A DNA stretch of 64,000 nt, taken from assembly GCA_018241725.1 (NCBI GenBank), contig JAFEDI010000144.1:62001-126000 (forward strand). The letters run 5' to 3'. Below the pieces are notes generated by a model. That model did no database searches. It worked only from the letters and a program-made list of their open reading frames with translations, and was not told the DNA's origin. Below are positions 52,937 to 63,049 of this stretch, piece by piece; the first letter of the stretch is position 1; every line of letters starts with the position of its first letter. The DNA comes from Pseudomonadota bacterium. GTDB lineage: Bacteria; Pseudomonadota; Gammaproteobacteria; Burkholderiales; Rhodocyclaceae. Position numbers and translations under genes: made by a program.

Positions 52937-53932
52937 ATGACCCGCGCCATTGCCCTCCTCGTCTATCCCGGCTTCCAGCTGCTCGACGCTGCCGGCCCGC
53001 TGAGCGCCTTCGAAGCCGCCAACGGCGCGCTGCCGGGCAGCTACCGGCTGGACGCGATATCCCTCGCCGGCGGCCTGGTGGCGAGTTCCAGCGGCATCCA
53101 GATTCTGACCCGCGCGGCAGACACATTGGCCGCCGTGGATACCCTGCTGGTGGCCGGAGGCGCCGGTGTGGACGCAGCCTCAACCGATGCTGCCATCCTC
53201 GCCTTCGTCGGCGCCGCCTGCACGGCCGCCCGGCGGGCCGCCAGCGTGTGCTCGGGGGCCTGGCTGCTGGCTTCCGCCGGCCTGCTGGACGGCCGCCGCG
53301 CCACCACCCACTGGCGGCGCTCGCCGGCTTTCGCCAAGCGCTTTCCCCAGGTTCAGCTGGACGCGGACCGGATCTACATCCGCGACGGCAAGTTCTGGAC
53401 CTCGGCGGGCATCACCGCCGGCATCGACCTGAGCCTCGCGCTGATCGCCGACGACCTGGGCGACAGCGTCGCCCGCCAGGTGGCGCGGCAACTGGTGGTG
53501 TACTACCGGCGCCCCGGCGGGCAATCCCAGTTCTCGGAGATCGCCGGCATGCAGGTGGCCGGCGGCACCTTCACGGACTTGCTGGACTATGTCCGGCACA
53601 ACCTGCAGGCGCGCCTGGACGTGGACGAACTCGCCGCACGGGCGTGCATGAGCCCGCGCCATTTCGCGCGGCGCTTCAAGGCGGAGATGGGGGTGACGCC
53701 GGCCCGGGCGGTCGAGCGGCTAAGGGTGGAGGCCGCCGCCGCCGCGCTGGAGAGCGGCAGCGCGTCGGTCCAGGCGGTGGCTCGCAGCTGCGGCTTCGGC
53801 GACGCGGAGCGCCTGCGCCGCGCTTTCCTGCGGATTCACGGCGTGCCGCCGTCGTCCCGGCGGCGCGGCCGTGTAGAAGAAGATCAGACGCCGGCCAGCG
53901 CGCCGCGCAGTTCGCCGATCACCGAGTTGTAG
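52937..53932 (+). CDS. AraC-type transcriptional regulator with DJ-1/PfpI-like sensor domain (GlxA-like)
   Basis: 331-aa regulator. Residues 1-190 form a DJ-1/PfpI-like domain ([19 protein letters not shown]; nucleophile-elbow Cys in [28 protein letters not shown]). Residues 220-310 form the AraC helix-turn-helix pair ([20 protein letters not shown] and [20 protein letters not shown]). It probably controls the divergent MFS gene. The last 21 residues are atypical: the reading frame runs 49 bp into the end of rpe on the other strand, so the original stop seems lost. Confidence 0.88.
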   Translation: MTRAIALLVYPGFQLLDAAGPLSAFEAANGALPGSYRLDAISLAGGLVASSSGIQILTRAADTLAAVDTLLVAGGAGVDAASTDAAILAFVGAACTAARRAASVCSGAWLLASAGLLDGRRATTHWRRSPAFAKRFPQVQLDADRIYIRDGKFWTSAGITAGIDLSLALIADDLGDSVARQVARQLVVYYRRPGGQSQFSEIAGMQVAGGTFTDLLDYVRHNLQARLDVDELAARACMSPRHFARRFKAEMGVTPARAVERLRVEAAAAALESGSASVQAVARSCGFGDAERLRRAFLRIHGVPPSSRRRGRVEEDQTPASAPRSSPITEL

Positions 53933-54576
53933 CGCTGCGGGTCGCTGTCCTTGCTGGCCCCGAAGACGGCCGAGCCGGCGACGAAGGTGTCGGCGCCGGC
54001 TCGGGCGATCTCGGCGATGTTGCCGACCTTCACCCCACCGTCGATCTCCAGCAGGATCTTGCGGCCGCTACGCTCGGCATAGGCGTCGATCTTGGCGCGG
54101 GCCTCGCGCAGCTTGTCGAGGGTGCCGGGGATGAAGGACTGGCCGCCGAAGCCGGGGTTCACGCTCATCAGCAGCACCACGTCGAGCTTGTCCATCACGT
54201 AGTCCATCCAGTTGAGGGGCGTCGCCGGGTTGAACACCAGGCCGGCCTGGCAGCCGCTGTCGCGGATCAGGCCGAGGGTACGATCGACGTGGTCGGAGGC
54301 GTCCGGGTGAAAGGTGATCACGTTGGCCCCAGCCTTGGCGAAGTCCGGCACGATGCGGTCCACCGGCTTGACCATCAGGTGCACATCGATCGGCGCCGTG
54401 GTGTAGGGGCGGATCGCCTCGCAAACCAGCGGGCCGATGGTCAGGTTGGGCACGTAATGGTTGTCCATCACGTCGAAGTGGATCCAGTCGGCGCCGGAGG
54501 CGATCACGTTGCTCACCTCTTCGCCGAGCTTGGCGAAATCGGCGGACAGGATGCTGGGAGCGATGCGGTAGGTCAT
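53884..54576 (-). CDS. rpe: Ribulose-phosphate 3-epimerase
   Basis: 230-aa TIM-barrel enzyme interconverting ribulose-5-phosphate and xylulose-5-phosphate. [44 protein letters not shown] strand, [13 protein letters not shown] and [13 protein letters not shown] are diagnostic, with metal ligands His/Asp/His/Asp. Its 3' end overlaps the convergent AraC-type gene. The neighbouring divergent apaG is a common betaproteobacterial linkage. Confidence 0.96.
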   Translation of the reverse strand: MTYRIAPSILSADFAKLGEEVSNVIASGADWIHFDVMDNHYVPNLTIGPLVCEAIRPYTTAPIDVHLMVKPVDRIVPDFAKAGANVITFHPDASDHVDRTLGLIRDSGCQAGLVFNPATPLNWMDYVMDKLDVVLLMSVNPGFGGQSFIPGTLDKLREARAKIDAYAERSGRKILLEIDGGVKVGNIAEIARAGADTFVAGSAVFGASKDSDPQRYNSVIGELRGALAGV

Positions 54577-54737
54577 GGGTAGATCCTGGCAGGGGAGACG
54601 CGGAGGGGCGCCAGTTTACCCGCCCCGCTCAGGTCCGCCAACGCGGGCCGGAGGAAGGCCAGCGCCCGAGCGCTGCGGTTGCAGCTGAGGGGCAATTCAG
54701 TTTCAATAAGGACTCCCCAACCCGAGCGTCCACAAAA

Positions 54738-55124
54738 ATGACAAGCGCCATCGACCAGGAAACCATCGAGGTCACTGCCGTATCCCGCTTCATCGAAGAG
54801 CAGTCAGACCTGGAAGCGGACCGCTACGTGTTCGCCTACCACATCACCATCCGCAACGTCGGCCGCATCACCGCCCAACTGGTCAGCCGCCACTGGATCA
54901 TTGCCGACGCCGAAGGCACGGTGCAGGAAGTCCAGGGCGCCGGCGTGATCGGCCAGCAACCGGTGCTGCAGCCCGGCCAGTCCTTCGAATACACCAGCGG
55001 CTGCACAATCGCCACTCCGGTCGGCACGATGAAGGGCAGCTACCAGATGGTTGCCGAAGACGGTACGCCCTTCGACGCGGACATCCCCGAATTCACGCTG
55101 GCCATGCCGCGCACCCTGCACTGA
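54738..55124 (+). CDS. apaG: ApaG family protein
   Basis: 128-aa single-domain immunoglobulin-like fold protein. VFAYHITIRNVGRITAQLVSRHWIIADAEG cut to its core, then QPVLQPGQSFEYTSG, GTMKGSYQMVAEDG and FDADIPEFTLAMP, are the ApaG signature. In enterics it is linked to cobalt/magnesium traits; the molecular role is not settled. It is preceded by a spacer of 161 bp containing the rpe promoter region. Confidence 0.95.
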   Translation: MTSAIDQETIEVTAVSRFIEEQSDLEADRYVFAYHITIRNVGRITAQLVSRHWIIADAEGTVQEVQGAGVIGQQPVLQPGQSFEYTSGCTIATPVGTMKGSYQMVAEDGTPFDADIPEFTLAMPRTLH

Positions 55125-55146
55125 GGGCCGCGCGGCCGGCCACCGC

Positions 55147-56781
55147 TCACACGACGAACTGGCCGATCGCCTTGCTCATGCGGTCCACCGACTGATCCAG
55201 GCTCGCCACCGCGCTCTGGGTCTGGCTGACCACCGCCACGTTCTGGTCGGTCATCGACGCCACCCGCTCGATGCTCTGGGCCATTAGCGTCATCGCGCTG
55301 CGCTGCTCGGCCGACGAATGGGTGATGTCATTCACCATGCCGAGAGTGCGCTCCATCTGGGCGTTGATCTCCTGCAGCGCGCTCTGCGCCCCCTGCACCA
55401 GCAGCACCCCGTCGCGCACCTGGCCGGCGCCATCGCGCATGCCGTCCACCGCCTTCTGGGTCTCGCTCTGGATGCCGGCCACCATCGTGCTGATCTCCTG
55501 GGTCGCCTTGCCGGTGCGCTCGGCCAGCTTGCGCACCTCGTCGGCCACCACCGCGAAGCCGCGGCCCTGCTCGCCGGCACGCGCAGCCTCGATGGCGGCG
55601 TTGAGAGCCAGCAAGTTGGTCTGCTCGGCGATCTCGCGGATCACACCGGTGATACGCGAAATCTCCACCGACTGCTGACCCAGCAGCTCCACCTGCCCGG
55701 CGGCATCGCGCACCGTGTCGGCGAGGATCATGATCATGTCGCAGGCCTTGGCCGACACCTGACCGCCGCGCTCCGACACCTCGCTGGCGGTCTGCGCGGC
55801 GCCGCGGGTGGCTCCGGCATGCTCGGCCACCTCGCCGATCGCCACGGTGATCTGCTGGATGCCGGCCGCCGCCGATGAGGTCGCATCGCTTTGCACCCGT
55901 GCCGCCTCGTTCACATTGCTGACGCCGGACGCCACTTCACCCGACACTACCGCCACCTGCCGGGCCGTATCGCCCATGCCCTGCACGGTGGCCTGCACCG
56001 ATGACACGAAGCGGTCCGCGTCGCGGGCGATCTCGCCGAGCACATCGCAGCGGGACAGCTCGAAGCGCTGACGCAGGTCGCCGGTGCTCAGCAGGCGGCC
56101 CAGGTAGGCGTGCAGCGCCTCCGCATCCCGAGCCAGGCCAGGCACGAAGCCGAGCAAGAAGCACAGCCCCCACAGCAGGCCCAGGCCACCCACACCGAGC
56201 ATGAACTCACGCATGAACGGCAGGCTGACAAAGCTCTGCGCCACCGCGCCGGCCGCCAGCACCAACAGCAGACTGCCCGCCCCCACCAGTTGGACTGGCG
56301 CCGAGGCGAACACCGCCCACGGCGAACGATGTGCGGCCACCACCCGGCCATGCTCGATGCGGATCGAGCGATCGCCCTCACGGACGCGCCGGTAGGCGTC
56401 TTCCGCGGCTCGCACGTCTTCCCGCGACGGGCGCGAGCGCACGGACTGGAAACCGACCACCCGGCCGTTCTCTCGCACCGGCGACGCATTCGCCACCACC
56501 CAGTAGTAGCCGCCGTCGCTGCGCCGGTTCTTCACCAGGCCTCGCCAGGGCAGGCCGGCCTTGAGGTCGCGCCACATGTCGGCGAAGGCCTCCTTTGGCA
56601 TGTCCGGGTGGCGCACCATGTTGTGAGGCTGGCCGAGCATGGCCTCGCGGCGGTAACCACTGATGTTGGCAAAAGCCTCGTTGGCCTCGACGATGCCGCC
56701 CTGCAGGTCGGTACGGGAATAGATGAACTCGCCCTCGGGAAGCAGTGTTTCAACGTTCGTGACAGGAAGGTTCGTGCGCAT
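55147..56781 (-). CDS. Aer-like methyl-accepting chemotaxis protein with N-terminal PAS domain
   Basis: 544-aa chemoreceptor. Residues 1-125 form a PAS domain of the Aer type ([60 protein letters not shown]), which in the family binds FAD and reads redox state or oxygen. Two hydrophobic stretches (about 160-210) anchor it without a periplasmic domain. The cytoplasmic signalling hairpin is clear ([20 protein letters not shown], then [18 protein letters not shown]). A sigma-54-like promoter lies upstream. Confidence 0.93.
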   Translation of the reverse strand: MRTNLPVTNVETLLPEGEFIYSRTDLQGGIVEANEAFANISGYRREAMLGQPHNMVRHPDMPKEAFADMWRDLKAGLPWRGLVKNRRSDGGYYWVVANASPVRENGRVVGFQSVRSRPSREDVRAAEDAYRRVREGDRSIRIEHGRVVAAHRSPWAVFASAPVQLVGAGSLLLVLAAGAVAQSFVSLPFMREFMLGVGGLGLLWGLCFLLGFVPGLARDAEALHAYLGRLLSTGDLRQRFELSRCDVLGEIARDADRFVSSVQATVQGMGDTARQVAVVSGEVASGVSNVNEAARVQSDATSSAAAGIQQITVAIGEVAEHAGATRGAAQTASEVSERGGQVSAKACDMIMILADTVRDAAGQVELLGQQSVEISRITGVIREIAEQTNLLALNAAIEAARAGEQGRGFAVVADEVRKLAERTGKATQEISTMVAGIQSETQKAVDGMRDGAGQVRDGVLLVQGAQSALQEINAQMERTLGMVNDITHSSAEQRSAMTLMAQSIERVASMTDQNVAVVSQTQSAVASLDQSVDRMSKAIGQFVV

Positions 56782-56867
56782 TTCGGATCACCGTATTTCG
56801 TGGGTTTGCCCGGCTTCCGCCAACTCTGGCGCGGAAACAACACGGGAACTGGTCCTGGGAGACCAAA

Positions 56868-56884
56868 TGCAGTTCCTGTGCCAA
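56868..56884 (-). promoter_or_regulatory. Sigma-54-like promoter of the Aer-like receptor gene
   Basis: On the minus strand TTGGCACAGGAACTGCA gives GG-N10-GC spacing with two mismatches from TGGCACG-N4-TTGCA. Predicted start near 56857, about 76 nt before the receptor ATG. I see no NifA-type site upstream. Confidence 0.55.
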
Positions 56885-57117
56885 GCGTCCGCTGGAGCAA
56901 ACGGCCAATGGCGAGCCGGCCTGGGCAGGCGAAACCCGGGAGCTGCGAAGGAACGCACTCCCGAAATACGTCGAACAAGCCCGTCCAAGCCGGTCCGGCG
57001 GCATCCCCAGCTCATTGCGGAGATATGAAAAACTCACGCATCAAAAATGAAAAAATCAAAAAATGCCCAGTGATTTTGTCGACAAACTGACTTTTTCGAC
57101 ACTATTTGGGCCTTATT

Positions 57118-57156
57118 GCAGTGCACCAACCCGCCTTTCTGCACCATCGCAGTGCA
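57118..57156. promoter_or_regulatory. Paired GCAGTGCA repeats in the divergent spacer
   Basis: GCAGTGCA occurs at 57118-57125 and 57149-57156, 31 bp apart, about three helical turns, so both lie on one DNA face. They sit 66-104 bp before the predicted start of the GGDEF-EAL gene, where enhancer-binding activators of sigma-54 usually bind. The same 474-bp spacer (56782-57255) also holds a 12-bp palindrome TTTGTCGACAAA (57075-57086) in an AT-rich stretch, and no gene. Confidence 0.4.
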
Positions 57157-57196
57157 TTTTTCAGAGATTCCCAACACAGGACGGGGCCTCCCGGCG

Positions 57197-57211
57197 GGCA
57201 TGGTGCTTGCT
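57197..57211 (+). promoter_or_regulatory. Sigma-54-like promoter of the PAS-GGDEF-EAL gene
   Basis: GGCATGGTGCTTGCT has exact GG-N10-GC spacing and differs from the TGGCACG-N4-TTGCW consensus only at two of the less critical bases. The predicted start near 57222 leaves a leader of about 34 nt to the GTG. Confidence 0.6.
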
Positions 57212-57255
57212 GAAGTGTAGCCATCCTCCATTGCAGCTCTTCGCAGGCCATCACC

Positions 57256-59784
57256 GTGCAAGCACAACTCGGACGCCCTCGCCGAACCAGCCTCATCACG
57301 CCCCGGGCAGTGGACAGGACCCGCATCCTCGACACGCTGGTGAACAACCTCGAGGGTATGGTCTATCGCAGCATGGACGACGCCTACCGGACGATGGTCT
57401 TCATCAGCCAGGGCAGCGCCGAGCTGTGCGGCTACGCCCCGGCGGAGATCGTCGACAACGCCTGCATCTCCTGGGAGGAGGTCACCCATACCGACGACCG
57501 GGCCCGCGTCCGCGCGCAGATCCGCAGCGCTGCCCGCAATGGCCAGCGCTTCGCAGTGCAGTACCGCATCACCACCGCCAGCGGCCACACCAAGTGGGTA
57601 CTGGAGCGGGGCATCACGGTGCCCGACGAGCAGGGCAAGAGCGTCATCGAGGGCTACATCGAAGACGTGACCCCGCGACGCGCGACGCTGGAGGCACTGG
57701 AGCGTACCGAACTGCGCTACCGCCACATCTTCGAGTACGCATCGGAAGGCATCTTCCAGACCACCCGCGACGGCTGCTACCTGGCCGCCAACCCGGCGCT
57801 GGCCCGGCTATATGGCTACGAGACGCCCCAGCAGCTGATGGCCGACCTGTCCGACATCGAGAGCCGGCTCTATGTGGACCCCAGCCGCCGCGACGCCTTC
57901 CGCCAGCAGATGGAAAGCCACGGCGAAGTCATCAATTTCGAATCCCTGGTGCGCCGGCGCGACGGCTCGATCATCTGGATTTCCGAGAACGCCCACACCG
58001 TACGCGGGCCCCAGGGTGAGTTCATCTGCTACGAGGGCACCGTCCAGGACATCACCGAGCGCAAAAGCACCGAGGAACACCTGCGCCTGCTGGCCACGGT
58101 GTTCTCCAACAGCAACGAGGCGATCATCGTCACCGATGCGCAGAACCGCATTGTCGCCACCAACCAGGCCTTCACCAAACTTACCGGCTACCCGCAGGAA
58201 GAAGTCGTCGGCCAGAACCCGCGCGTGCTGTCCGCCGGCAACACGCCGCCGGAAATCTACAAGGAGATGTGGGACAGCCTGAACAACAGCGGTGCCTGGC
58301 AGGGAGAGCTGTGGGACCGCCGCAAGAACGGCGAGCCCTACCCCAAGTGGCTGTCAATCTCCCTGGTCCGCGACGAGAACGGGCAGGTACAGAACTACAT
58401 CGGCAACTTCATCGACATCTCGGAGCTGAAGGCCTCCGAAGAGCGCATCCGCCACCTGGCCCACCACGACACGCTGACCAACCTGCCCAACCGCTTCAGC
58501 CTCAACGAAAAGCTGGAGCAGGCGATCGGCTTCTGCCGCCGCAACGACATGCAGATGGCGCTGATGCTGATCGACCTGGATCGCTTCAAGGCCATCAATG
58601 ACACCCTCGGCCACCACGTCGGCGACGAACTGCTGATCCAGGTCGCCAACCGCCTCAGCAACACGGTGCGCAAGAGCGACATCGTGGCCCGTCTTGGCGG
58701 CGACGAGTTCGTCGTCGTGCTGCCGGACGTGGACACCCCAGCCGACGCCGCCTACGTGGCCGACAAGATCGTCGCCGCGATCTCCGCGCCCTACCTGATC
58801 AACGGCCAGGAACAGCGCACCTCGCCGAGCATCGGCATCTGCATGTACCCGGACGACGCGCTGGAAATCGGTGACCTGCTGAAGGACGCCGACGTGGCGA
58901 TGTATTACGCCAAGGCCAAGGGCCGCGGCAACTACCAGTTCTTCACCGAAGGCATGAACGCCGCCACGGCCCAGCGTCTGGCCCTCGAATCGGAACTGCG
59001 CGTCGGCCTCGAACGGGAGCAGTTCGTGCTGTACTACCAGCCCCAGGTGGACCTGCGCAGCGGCCGCATCGTCGGCGTGGAAGCGCTGGTGCGCTGGCAG
59101 CACCCGACACGCGGCCTGGTCCCGCCATCCGAGTTCATCCCGGTGGCCGAGGAGGCCGGCATCATCGACGCCCTCGGCGACTGGGTACTGCAGGAAGCCT
59201 GCCGCCAGCTGCGCGACTGGCGCGACAAGGGCCTCGGCACGATCCGCATGTCGATCAACCTGAGCACCGGCCAGTTCCTCGACAAGACCCTGCCACGGCG
59301 CATCCATGACCTGCTGGAACAGCACAACCTGCCGGCCGAGCTGCTCGACCTGGAAGTCACCGAGTCGGTGTCGATGGCCTCCCCCGACGAGACCATCGAG
59401 GTCATGAAGGCGCTCACCGAGAGCGGCCTGACCCTGTCCATCGACGACTTCGGCACCGGCTACTCGTCGCTGGCCTACCTCAAGCTGTTCCCGATCCGCA
59501 CGCTGAAAATCGACCGTTCCTTCGTGAAGGACATCGAGACCGACCCCAGCGATGCTGACATTTGCGACGTGACGGTGCTGCTGGCCCACAAGATGGGACT
59601 GGAAGTGATCGCCGAGGGTGTCGAGACGGAGGCCCAGCTCAAGTTCCTGCTCAGCATCGGCTGCGAGAAGATCCAGGGCTACCTGATCAGCCAGCCGCTG
59701 CCAGCCGACCAGGCCGAGACCTTCCTGCTACAGCGCGCACCGATGACCGGCCTGGGCACCGTAGACCTGTGGTCCACGCCATGA
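57256..59784 (+). CDS. PAS-PAS-PAS-GGDEF-EAL c-di-GMP signalling protein
   Basis: 842-aa soluble protein starting at GTG 57256. Three PAS/PAC units (about 25-140, 150-275, 280-400; VQDITERK and [14 protein letters not shown] are PAC ends) precede GGDEF (481-485, intact) with RxxD inhibitory site five residues before, and an EAL domain with E609-A610-L611, [12 protein letters not shown] and the VIAEGVE loop. Both catalytic cores look complete, so it may make or break c-di-GMP according to PAS state. No membrane segment is seen. A sigma-54-like promoter lies upstream. Confidence 0.92.
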   Translation: MQAQLGRPRRTSLITPRAVDRTRILDTLVNNLEGMVYRSMDDAYRTMVFISQGSAELCGYAPAEIVDNACISWEEVTHTDDRARVRAQIRSAARNGQRFAVQYRITTASGHTKWVLERGITVPDEQGKSVIEGYIEDVTPRRATLEALERTELRYRHIFEYASEGIFQTTRDGCYLAANPALARLYGYETPQQLMADLSDIESRLYVDPSRRDAFRQQMESHGEVINFESLVRRRDGSIIWISENAHTVRGPQGEFICYEGTVQDITERKSTEEHLRLLATVFSNSNEAIIVTDAQNRIVATNQAFTKLTGYPQEEVVGQNPRVLSAGNTPPEIYKEMWDSLNNSGAWQGELWDRRKNGEPYPKWLSISLVRDENGQVQNYIGNFIDISELKASEERIRHLAHHDTLTNLPNRFSLNEKLEQAIGFCRRNDMQMALMLIDLDRFKAINDTLGHHVGDELLIQVANRLSNTVRKSDIVARLGGDEFVVVLPDVDTPADAAYVADKIVAAISAPYLINGQEQRTSPSIGICMYPDDALEIGDLLKDADVAMYYAKAKGRGNYQFFTEGMNAATAQRLALESELRVGLEREQFVLYYQPQVDLRSGRIVGVEALVRWQHPTRGLVPPSEFIPVAEEAGIIDALGDWVLQEACRQLRDWRDKGLGTIRMSINLSTGQFLDKTLPRRIHDLLEQHNLPAELLDLEVTESVSMASPDETIEVMKALTESGLTLSIDDFGTGYSSLAYLKLFPIRTLKIDRSFVKDIETDPSDADICDVTVLLAHKMGLEVIAEGVETEAQLKFLLSIGCEKIQGYLISQPLPADQAETFLLQRAPMTGLGTVDLWSTP

Positions 59785-59795
59785 GCCTGTAAACG

Positions 59796-59827
59796 CCACG
59801 GGCGCCGCCCGAAGGCGACGCCCGTGG
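59796..59827. terminator. GC-rich hairpin between convergent genes
   Basis: CCACGGGCG (59796-59804) pairs with CGCCCGTGG (59819-59827) over a 14-base loop, between the convergent GGDEF-EAL gene and the 105-aa gene. There is no T-tract, so termination would be weak or factor-dependent. Confidence 0.4.
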
Positions 59828-59850
59828 TGCCGCGCGGCAAACGGCACGGC

Positions 59851-60168
59851 TCAGGCCAGCGCCGTCACAGGTACTTCGAAGTGCTCCAGCAACATCTGCA
59901 CGATGGCTGCCAGCGGCAGATCCTCGGCGCCGGTCGGCACCGGCAGCAGGGGCGCGCCATCCGGCTCGGGGAAATCCAGATTGATACCGTAGCGGCCGGG
60001 CCGCTGGCCGTAGGCGTACACGTAGGCGGCCAGCCCCACATCGGCATGGCTGAAGAAGCCCACCGCCTCCTCGTTGTTGCGCCACGCCTCGCTGAGCACC
60101 ACACCGGCACGGGACAGCGGGCCTTCCACCTGTTCCATCAGGTGGGCAATCGAGCGGTACTTGTTCAT
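59851..60168 (-). CDS. Uncharacterised 105-aa protein, third gene of the NifA-type operon
   Basis: No family recognised. The N-terminal half is helical (YRSIAHLMEQVEGPLSRAGV, then SEAWRNNEEAVGFFSH), with Tyr-rich AAYVYAYGQRPGRYGIN in the middle and an acidic-hydrophobic end. No signal peptide or cysteine. It starts 21 bp after the rhodanese-ankyrin gene and carries AGGAGA before the ATG, so it is probably co-transcribed with the nitroreductase-like gene and co-regulated with it. Confidence 0.6.
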   Translation of the reverse strand: MNKYRSIAHLMEQVEGPLSRAGVVLSEAWRNNEEAVGFFSHADVGLAAYVYAYGQRPGRYGINLDFPEPDGAPLLPVPTGAEDLPLAAIVQMLLEHFEVPVTALA

Positions 60169-60189
60169 CGCGGTTCTCCTGGGCTTTGT

Positions 60190-61032
60190 TCAGTTGGCGG
60201 TGTGGCGCAACAGCTTCAGGCAGGCGAGGGTGGACGCCAGGTCCACCGCGCGGGCGTCGTCGAAGTTGCGGATGTAGGGATCGGCACCGGCGGCCAGCAA
60301 GACCTCGACCACGTCATCGCGGCCACTGGAGGCCGCGTACATCAGGCAGGTGGCGCCGGTGTCATTGATGTTGTCCACATCGGCACCGGCGGCGATGAGG
60401 CGCGCCAGCGTCGGCTTGTCCCGCGACACGCAAGCCAGCCACAGGGCCGTGTTGCCGTCGCCATTGCGGCGGGCCGGACTCACGCCGGCCGCCAGCAGTT
60501 CTTCCACCAAGTCGGCGGAGCCGGCATAGGCCGCGCGCATCAGCGGCGTGAGGCCCTGGGCGCGGGGCGCATCCAGGTCGCTCGGATCGAACCCGAACTC
60601 GGCCACGAAAGCCTGCAGCGCCTCGCTGGCCGACACAGGCAGGGCCACCGAGGCGAGGCCGCCGGTGCGCTGCGCCAGCGCCGCGTTGAGGGGCTCGAAA
60701 CCGCCATCCACGCTGTACACCTCAACGAAGCGGAAGTCGGAAAACATCTCGGCGTACACCTGGCTGGCGTTGCCGTGGTAGCAGTAGATCAGCACCGGGG
60801 TGCTCTTCGGCAGGCGGCGGATGGTGCCACCGAGCAGGGCTTCGGTGAGGTGCTCAGCTCCATCGATATGGCGCCGCTCAAAGGTCACCCGGTCGCGCAC
60901 GTCGTAGACGGCCAGAGCCGGCAGCGTGCTGCTACCGCGTCGCTGGATCAGGTCGGCGGCGGTATCCGCGTCGATGCGGACGAAGCCGGTAGCCGTGGTC
61001 TGGGAGGAACTGGAAGTGATCGTGGAACTCAT
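60190..61032 (-). CDS. Rhodanese-ankyrin fusion protein
   Basis: 280-aa protein. Residues 15-130 form a rhodanese domain with active-site loop C84-Y-H-G-N-A-S; the Cys should carry a persulfide. Residues about 155-275 are ankyrin repeats (GLTPLMRAAYAGSADLVEEL, GNTALWLACVSRDKPTLARL, GATCLMYAASSGRDDVVEVL), a protein-binding surface. A sulfur carrier tethered to a partner would suit iron-sulfur or cofactor assembly, which fits the NifA-type promoter of the operon. The start overlaps the nitroreductase-like stop by 4 bp. The link to nitrogen fixation is inference. Confidence 0.85.
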   Translation of the reverse strand: MSSTITSSSSQTTATGFVRIDADTAADLIQRRGSSTLPALAVYDVRDRVTFERRHIDGAEHLTEALLGGTIRRLPKSTPVLIYCYHGNASQVYAEMFSDFRFVEVYSVDGGFEPLNAALAQRTGGLASVALPVSASEALQAFVAEFGFDPSDLDAPRAQGLTPLMRAAYAGSADLVEELLAAGVSPARRNGDGNTALWLACVSRDKPTLARLIAAGADVDNINDTGATCLMYAASSGRDDVVEVLLAAGADPYIRNFDDARAVDLASTLACLKLLRHTAN

Positions 61033-62630
61033 CGCAGGGCATCCTTGCGCCCCGGGTAAGGGGGCGTGGTTTCAACGCGGCCGTCGATGACCGGCAGGCC
61101 GATGGTGAAGTGGTAGAGGGTCTGGAAGGCGCCGTCGTCGAGACCGGCGACGCCATGCACCGGATCGTCGAAGAAGCAGCCGATACCGGTACCGCGCAGG
61201 CCCAGCGCCTCGGCTTCCAGGTAGAGCACCTGGCCGAGGGCGCCGGCCTCCCGGTACAGGTCGCGGTAGGCCGGCGGATCGGCATCGACCAGCTCGGCGA
61301 AGGGCGCCAGCATGCCGAAGGCGATGCAGGCGTTCGACGCGATGTCCTGATGGCAGTGCAGGCTGCGGGCCACCCGGCGCAGTTCCAACGGGTCCGCCGG
61401 GGCCAGGCTGAACAGGGTGTCGGCGGCGAGCAGGCCATCCACCAGCAGCAGCTTGTAGCGGGCCTGCAGGCGTTCGGCCAGGCCGCCCTCGACGGGGCCG
61501 CGGGGCAGGAAATAGACGCCGGGCGCCAGGCCTTCGACGCGATGGACGAACATCAGCAGACCGACACGCGCGCCCGCCGCGGGGCGCAGGGCTTCCAGCA
61601 GGCGCTCGAAATCGGCGCGCCCCATCACGTGGGCCGGGTCGAAGCGCTGGGCGCTGCGCCGCCGCAGGATCAGGGACGCTGGCTGCACGCGCGGAATGCG
61701 CTGGGGGTTGGGCGCCGCGCCGCTGTCGTCGGCACGCCGCGTCGCCGCCGCCACTTCCGCGATGACCGGCCAGCGGAACATCGGGAAGCGGTCGATCAGG
61801 CTGGCCACGCCCTGCCAGCGGGCAGCCCCGCCGGCTTCGTGCAGGGCCACGGGATCCAGCCAGGTGGCGCCGCCGGCGAAGTCCACCGCCAGCAGCAGCT
61901 CTGCCTCCTCCTGGCTGACCTCGGCACGCCGACCGGGGAACTCGGCCGCCCGGTCCAGCCCCAACAGGGTCGCCAGCGTGTGGCTACCGACCTGGGACTG
62001 CTCGACCATCCGCCAGCCCAGCAGCGCCGCTGCGTAATCGAGGCAGGCCTGGGCGTGGCCGGTATCCAGCTGGCAGTAGCGGAAGGCCCGCTCACCATAC
62101 TTCCAGGCTTCCCGCCACATCACGCAGGACAGGCCGACCGCCAGCACCGGGCCAGCCGCCAGCGGCTGCATATGCACGGCCCGCAGTTCCAGCGCGTGGA
62201 TCTCCGGCCGGTAATGGTAGAGCCCGTCGGCCAGCGCCGGAATGCCGGCCACCAGCACGTAGGCCTCGACCGGGTGGAGGTTGCCGCTCGACGGATTGGC
62301 ACGCACAGCCCAGCGATCCGGCCCGAGAGTTTTCCAGGCAGTCAGGCCGAAGGACAGGTGCAACAGCGCACCGATGCTGGCCAGGTCAGGGATGGCCGGC
62401 GTGACCGGCGCCGCCGTCAGATGTTCGGCACTGGCCAGCGGCAGCTCGATCGGCGGCACGCCCTCGTAATGGCGGAAGGCCGCCGGCTGGGCATCCCAGT
62501 CCAGTGTACCGGGGCCGGCGGCATAGGCCTCGAAGCGGTGCTTGCTACGCTGATGATAGGCCTGCACCGCCGCCGCAGCGGAAAGGGGCATAGGCACGAC
62601 ATCGGGCGGGGCGGCGAGGGTCTCGGACAT
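61029..62630 (-). CDS. SagB/ThcOx-type tandem nitroreductase-like oxidoreductase
   Basis: 533-aa protein with two nitroreductase-like halves. The first (about 50-260) includes HLSFGLTAWK, RANPSSGNLHPVEAYVLV and CLDYAAALLGWRM; the second (about 300-520) includes ILRRRSAQRFDPAHVMGRADF and QVLYLEAEALGLRGTGIGCFFDD. The SSGNLHP segment is typical of FMN-binding SagB-type oxidoreductases. Substrate unknown. It is the first gene of a three-gene operon preceded by a sigma-54 promoter and a NifA-type site, suggesting expression during nitrogen fixation. Confidence 0.83.
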   Translation of the reverse strand: MSETLAAPPDVVPMPLSAAAAVQAYHQRSKHRFEAYAAGPGTLDWDAQPAAFRHYEGVPPIELPLASAEHLTAAPVTPAIPDLASIGALLHLSFGLTAWKTLGPDRWAVRANPSSGNLHPVEAYVLVAGIPALADGLYHYRPEIHALELRAVHMQPLAAGPVLAVGLSCVMWREAWKYGERAFRYCQLDTGHAQACLDYAAALLGWRMVEQSQVGSHTLATLLGLDRAAEFPGRRAEVSQEEAELLLAVDFAGGATWLDPVALHEAGGAARWQGVASLIDRFPMFRWPVIAEVAAATRRADDSGAAPNPQRIPRVQPASLILRRRSAQRFDPAHVMGRADFERLLEALRPAAGARVGLLMFVHRVEGLAPGVYFLPRGPVEGGLAERLQARYKLLLVDGLLAADTLFSLAPADPLELRRVARSLHCHQDIASNACIAFGMLAPFAELVDADPPAYRDLYREAGALGQVLYLEAEALGLRGTGIGCFFDDPVHGVAGLDDGAFQTLYHFTIGLPVIDGRVETTPPYPGRKDALR

Positions 62631-62662
62631 GATGCGGACACAAAACGGGTTGCCTCCACGTC

Positions 62663-62677
62663 AGCAAGATCGGTGCC
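62663..62677 (-). promoter_or_regulatory. Sigma-54 promoter of the nitroreductase/rhodanese operon
   Basis: On the minus strand GGCACCGATCTTGCT matches all ten conserved GGCAC and TTGCT positions with exact GG-N10-GC spacing. The predicted start near 62652 gives a 22-nt leader to the ATG at 62630. Confidence 0.8.
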
Positions 62678-62773
62678 TACCCCTGACAATCGCATATTTC
62701 GAGCAAGGACGAGACCCAACAGGGGTCTCACGACTCCGCGTCTGGCCAGCGCATCCGACAAGCCCCTGCATTT

Positions 62774-62789
62774 TGTCGGTTTCGTGACA
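62774..62789. promoter_or_regulatory. NifA upstream activator site TGT-N10-ACA
   Basis: TGTCGGTTTCGTGACA is a perfect TGT-N10-ACA site centred about 130 bp upstream of the predicted transcription start, inside the usual range for NifA enhancers. Alone such a site is common by chance; with the strong sigma-54 box it is convincing. Confidence 0.65.
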
Positions 62790-63049
62790 GCCCCGCGGCA
62801 GACAATGAAACCTCATCCCTTGCCAGGCATCACTTCGCCTTACGTGCCGACAAGGCAATTTCACACAGCAAAAACATCAAATATGTCAATATTATTAAAT
62901 TGGTTGATTTTTCACAAAACGTAACGAAATTAACTGCCGGACAATCGCGATGCCCCGGCACCAACAGCTATAAGACAAGACTTCATATTGAGGCGCGAAA
63001 AGTCGCCATGCAGGGATTCCGCGCCCACCCAGCATAATCAGGCCATACC
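62790..63049. other. AT-rich spacer before the CZB chemoreceptor gene
   Basis: No open reading frame of note. Bases 62860-62935 are strikingly AT-rich for this sequence and could hold the receptor promoter; TTGATT (62904-62909) with AAATTA 17 bp on is a weak sigma-70 candidate. No sigma-54 match on the plus strand was found. Confidence 0.4.

Noticed and set aside
57077..57092. Possible NifA site in the spacer before the GGDEF-EAL gene
   Set aside because: The sequence is TGT-N10-ACT, one base short of the required ACA.
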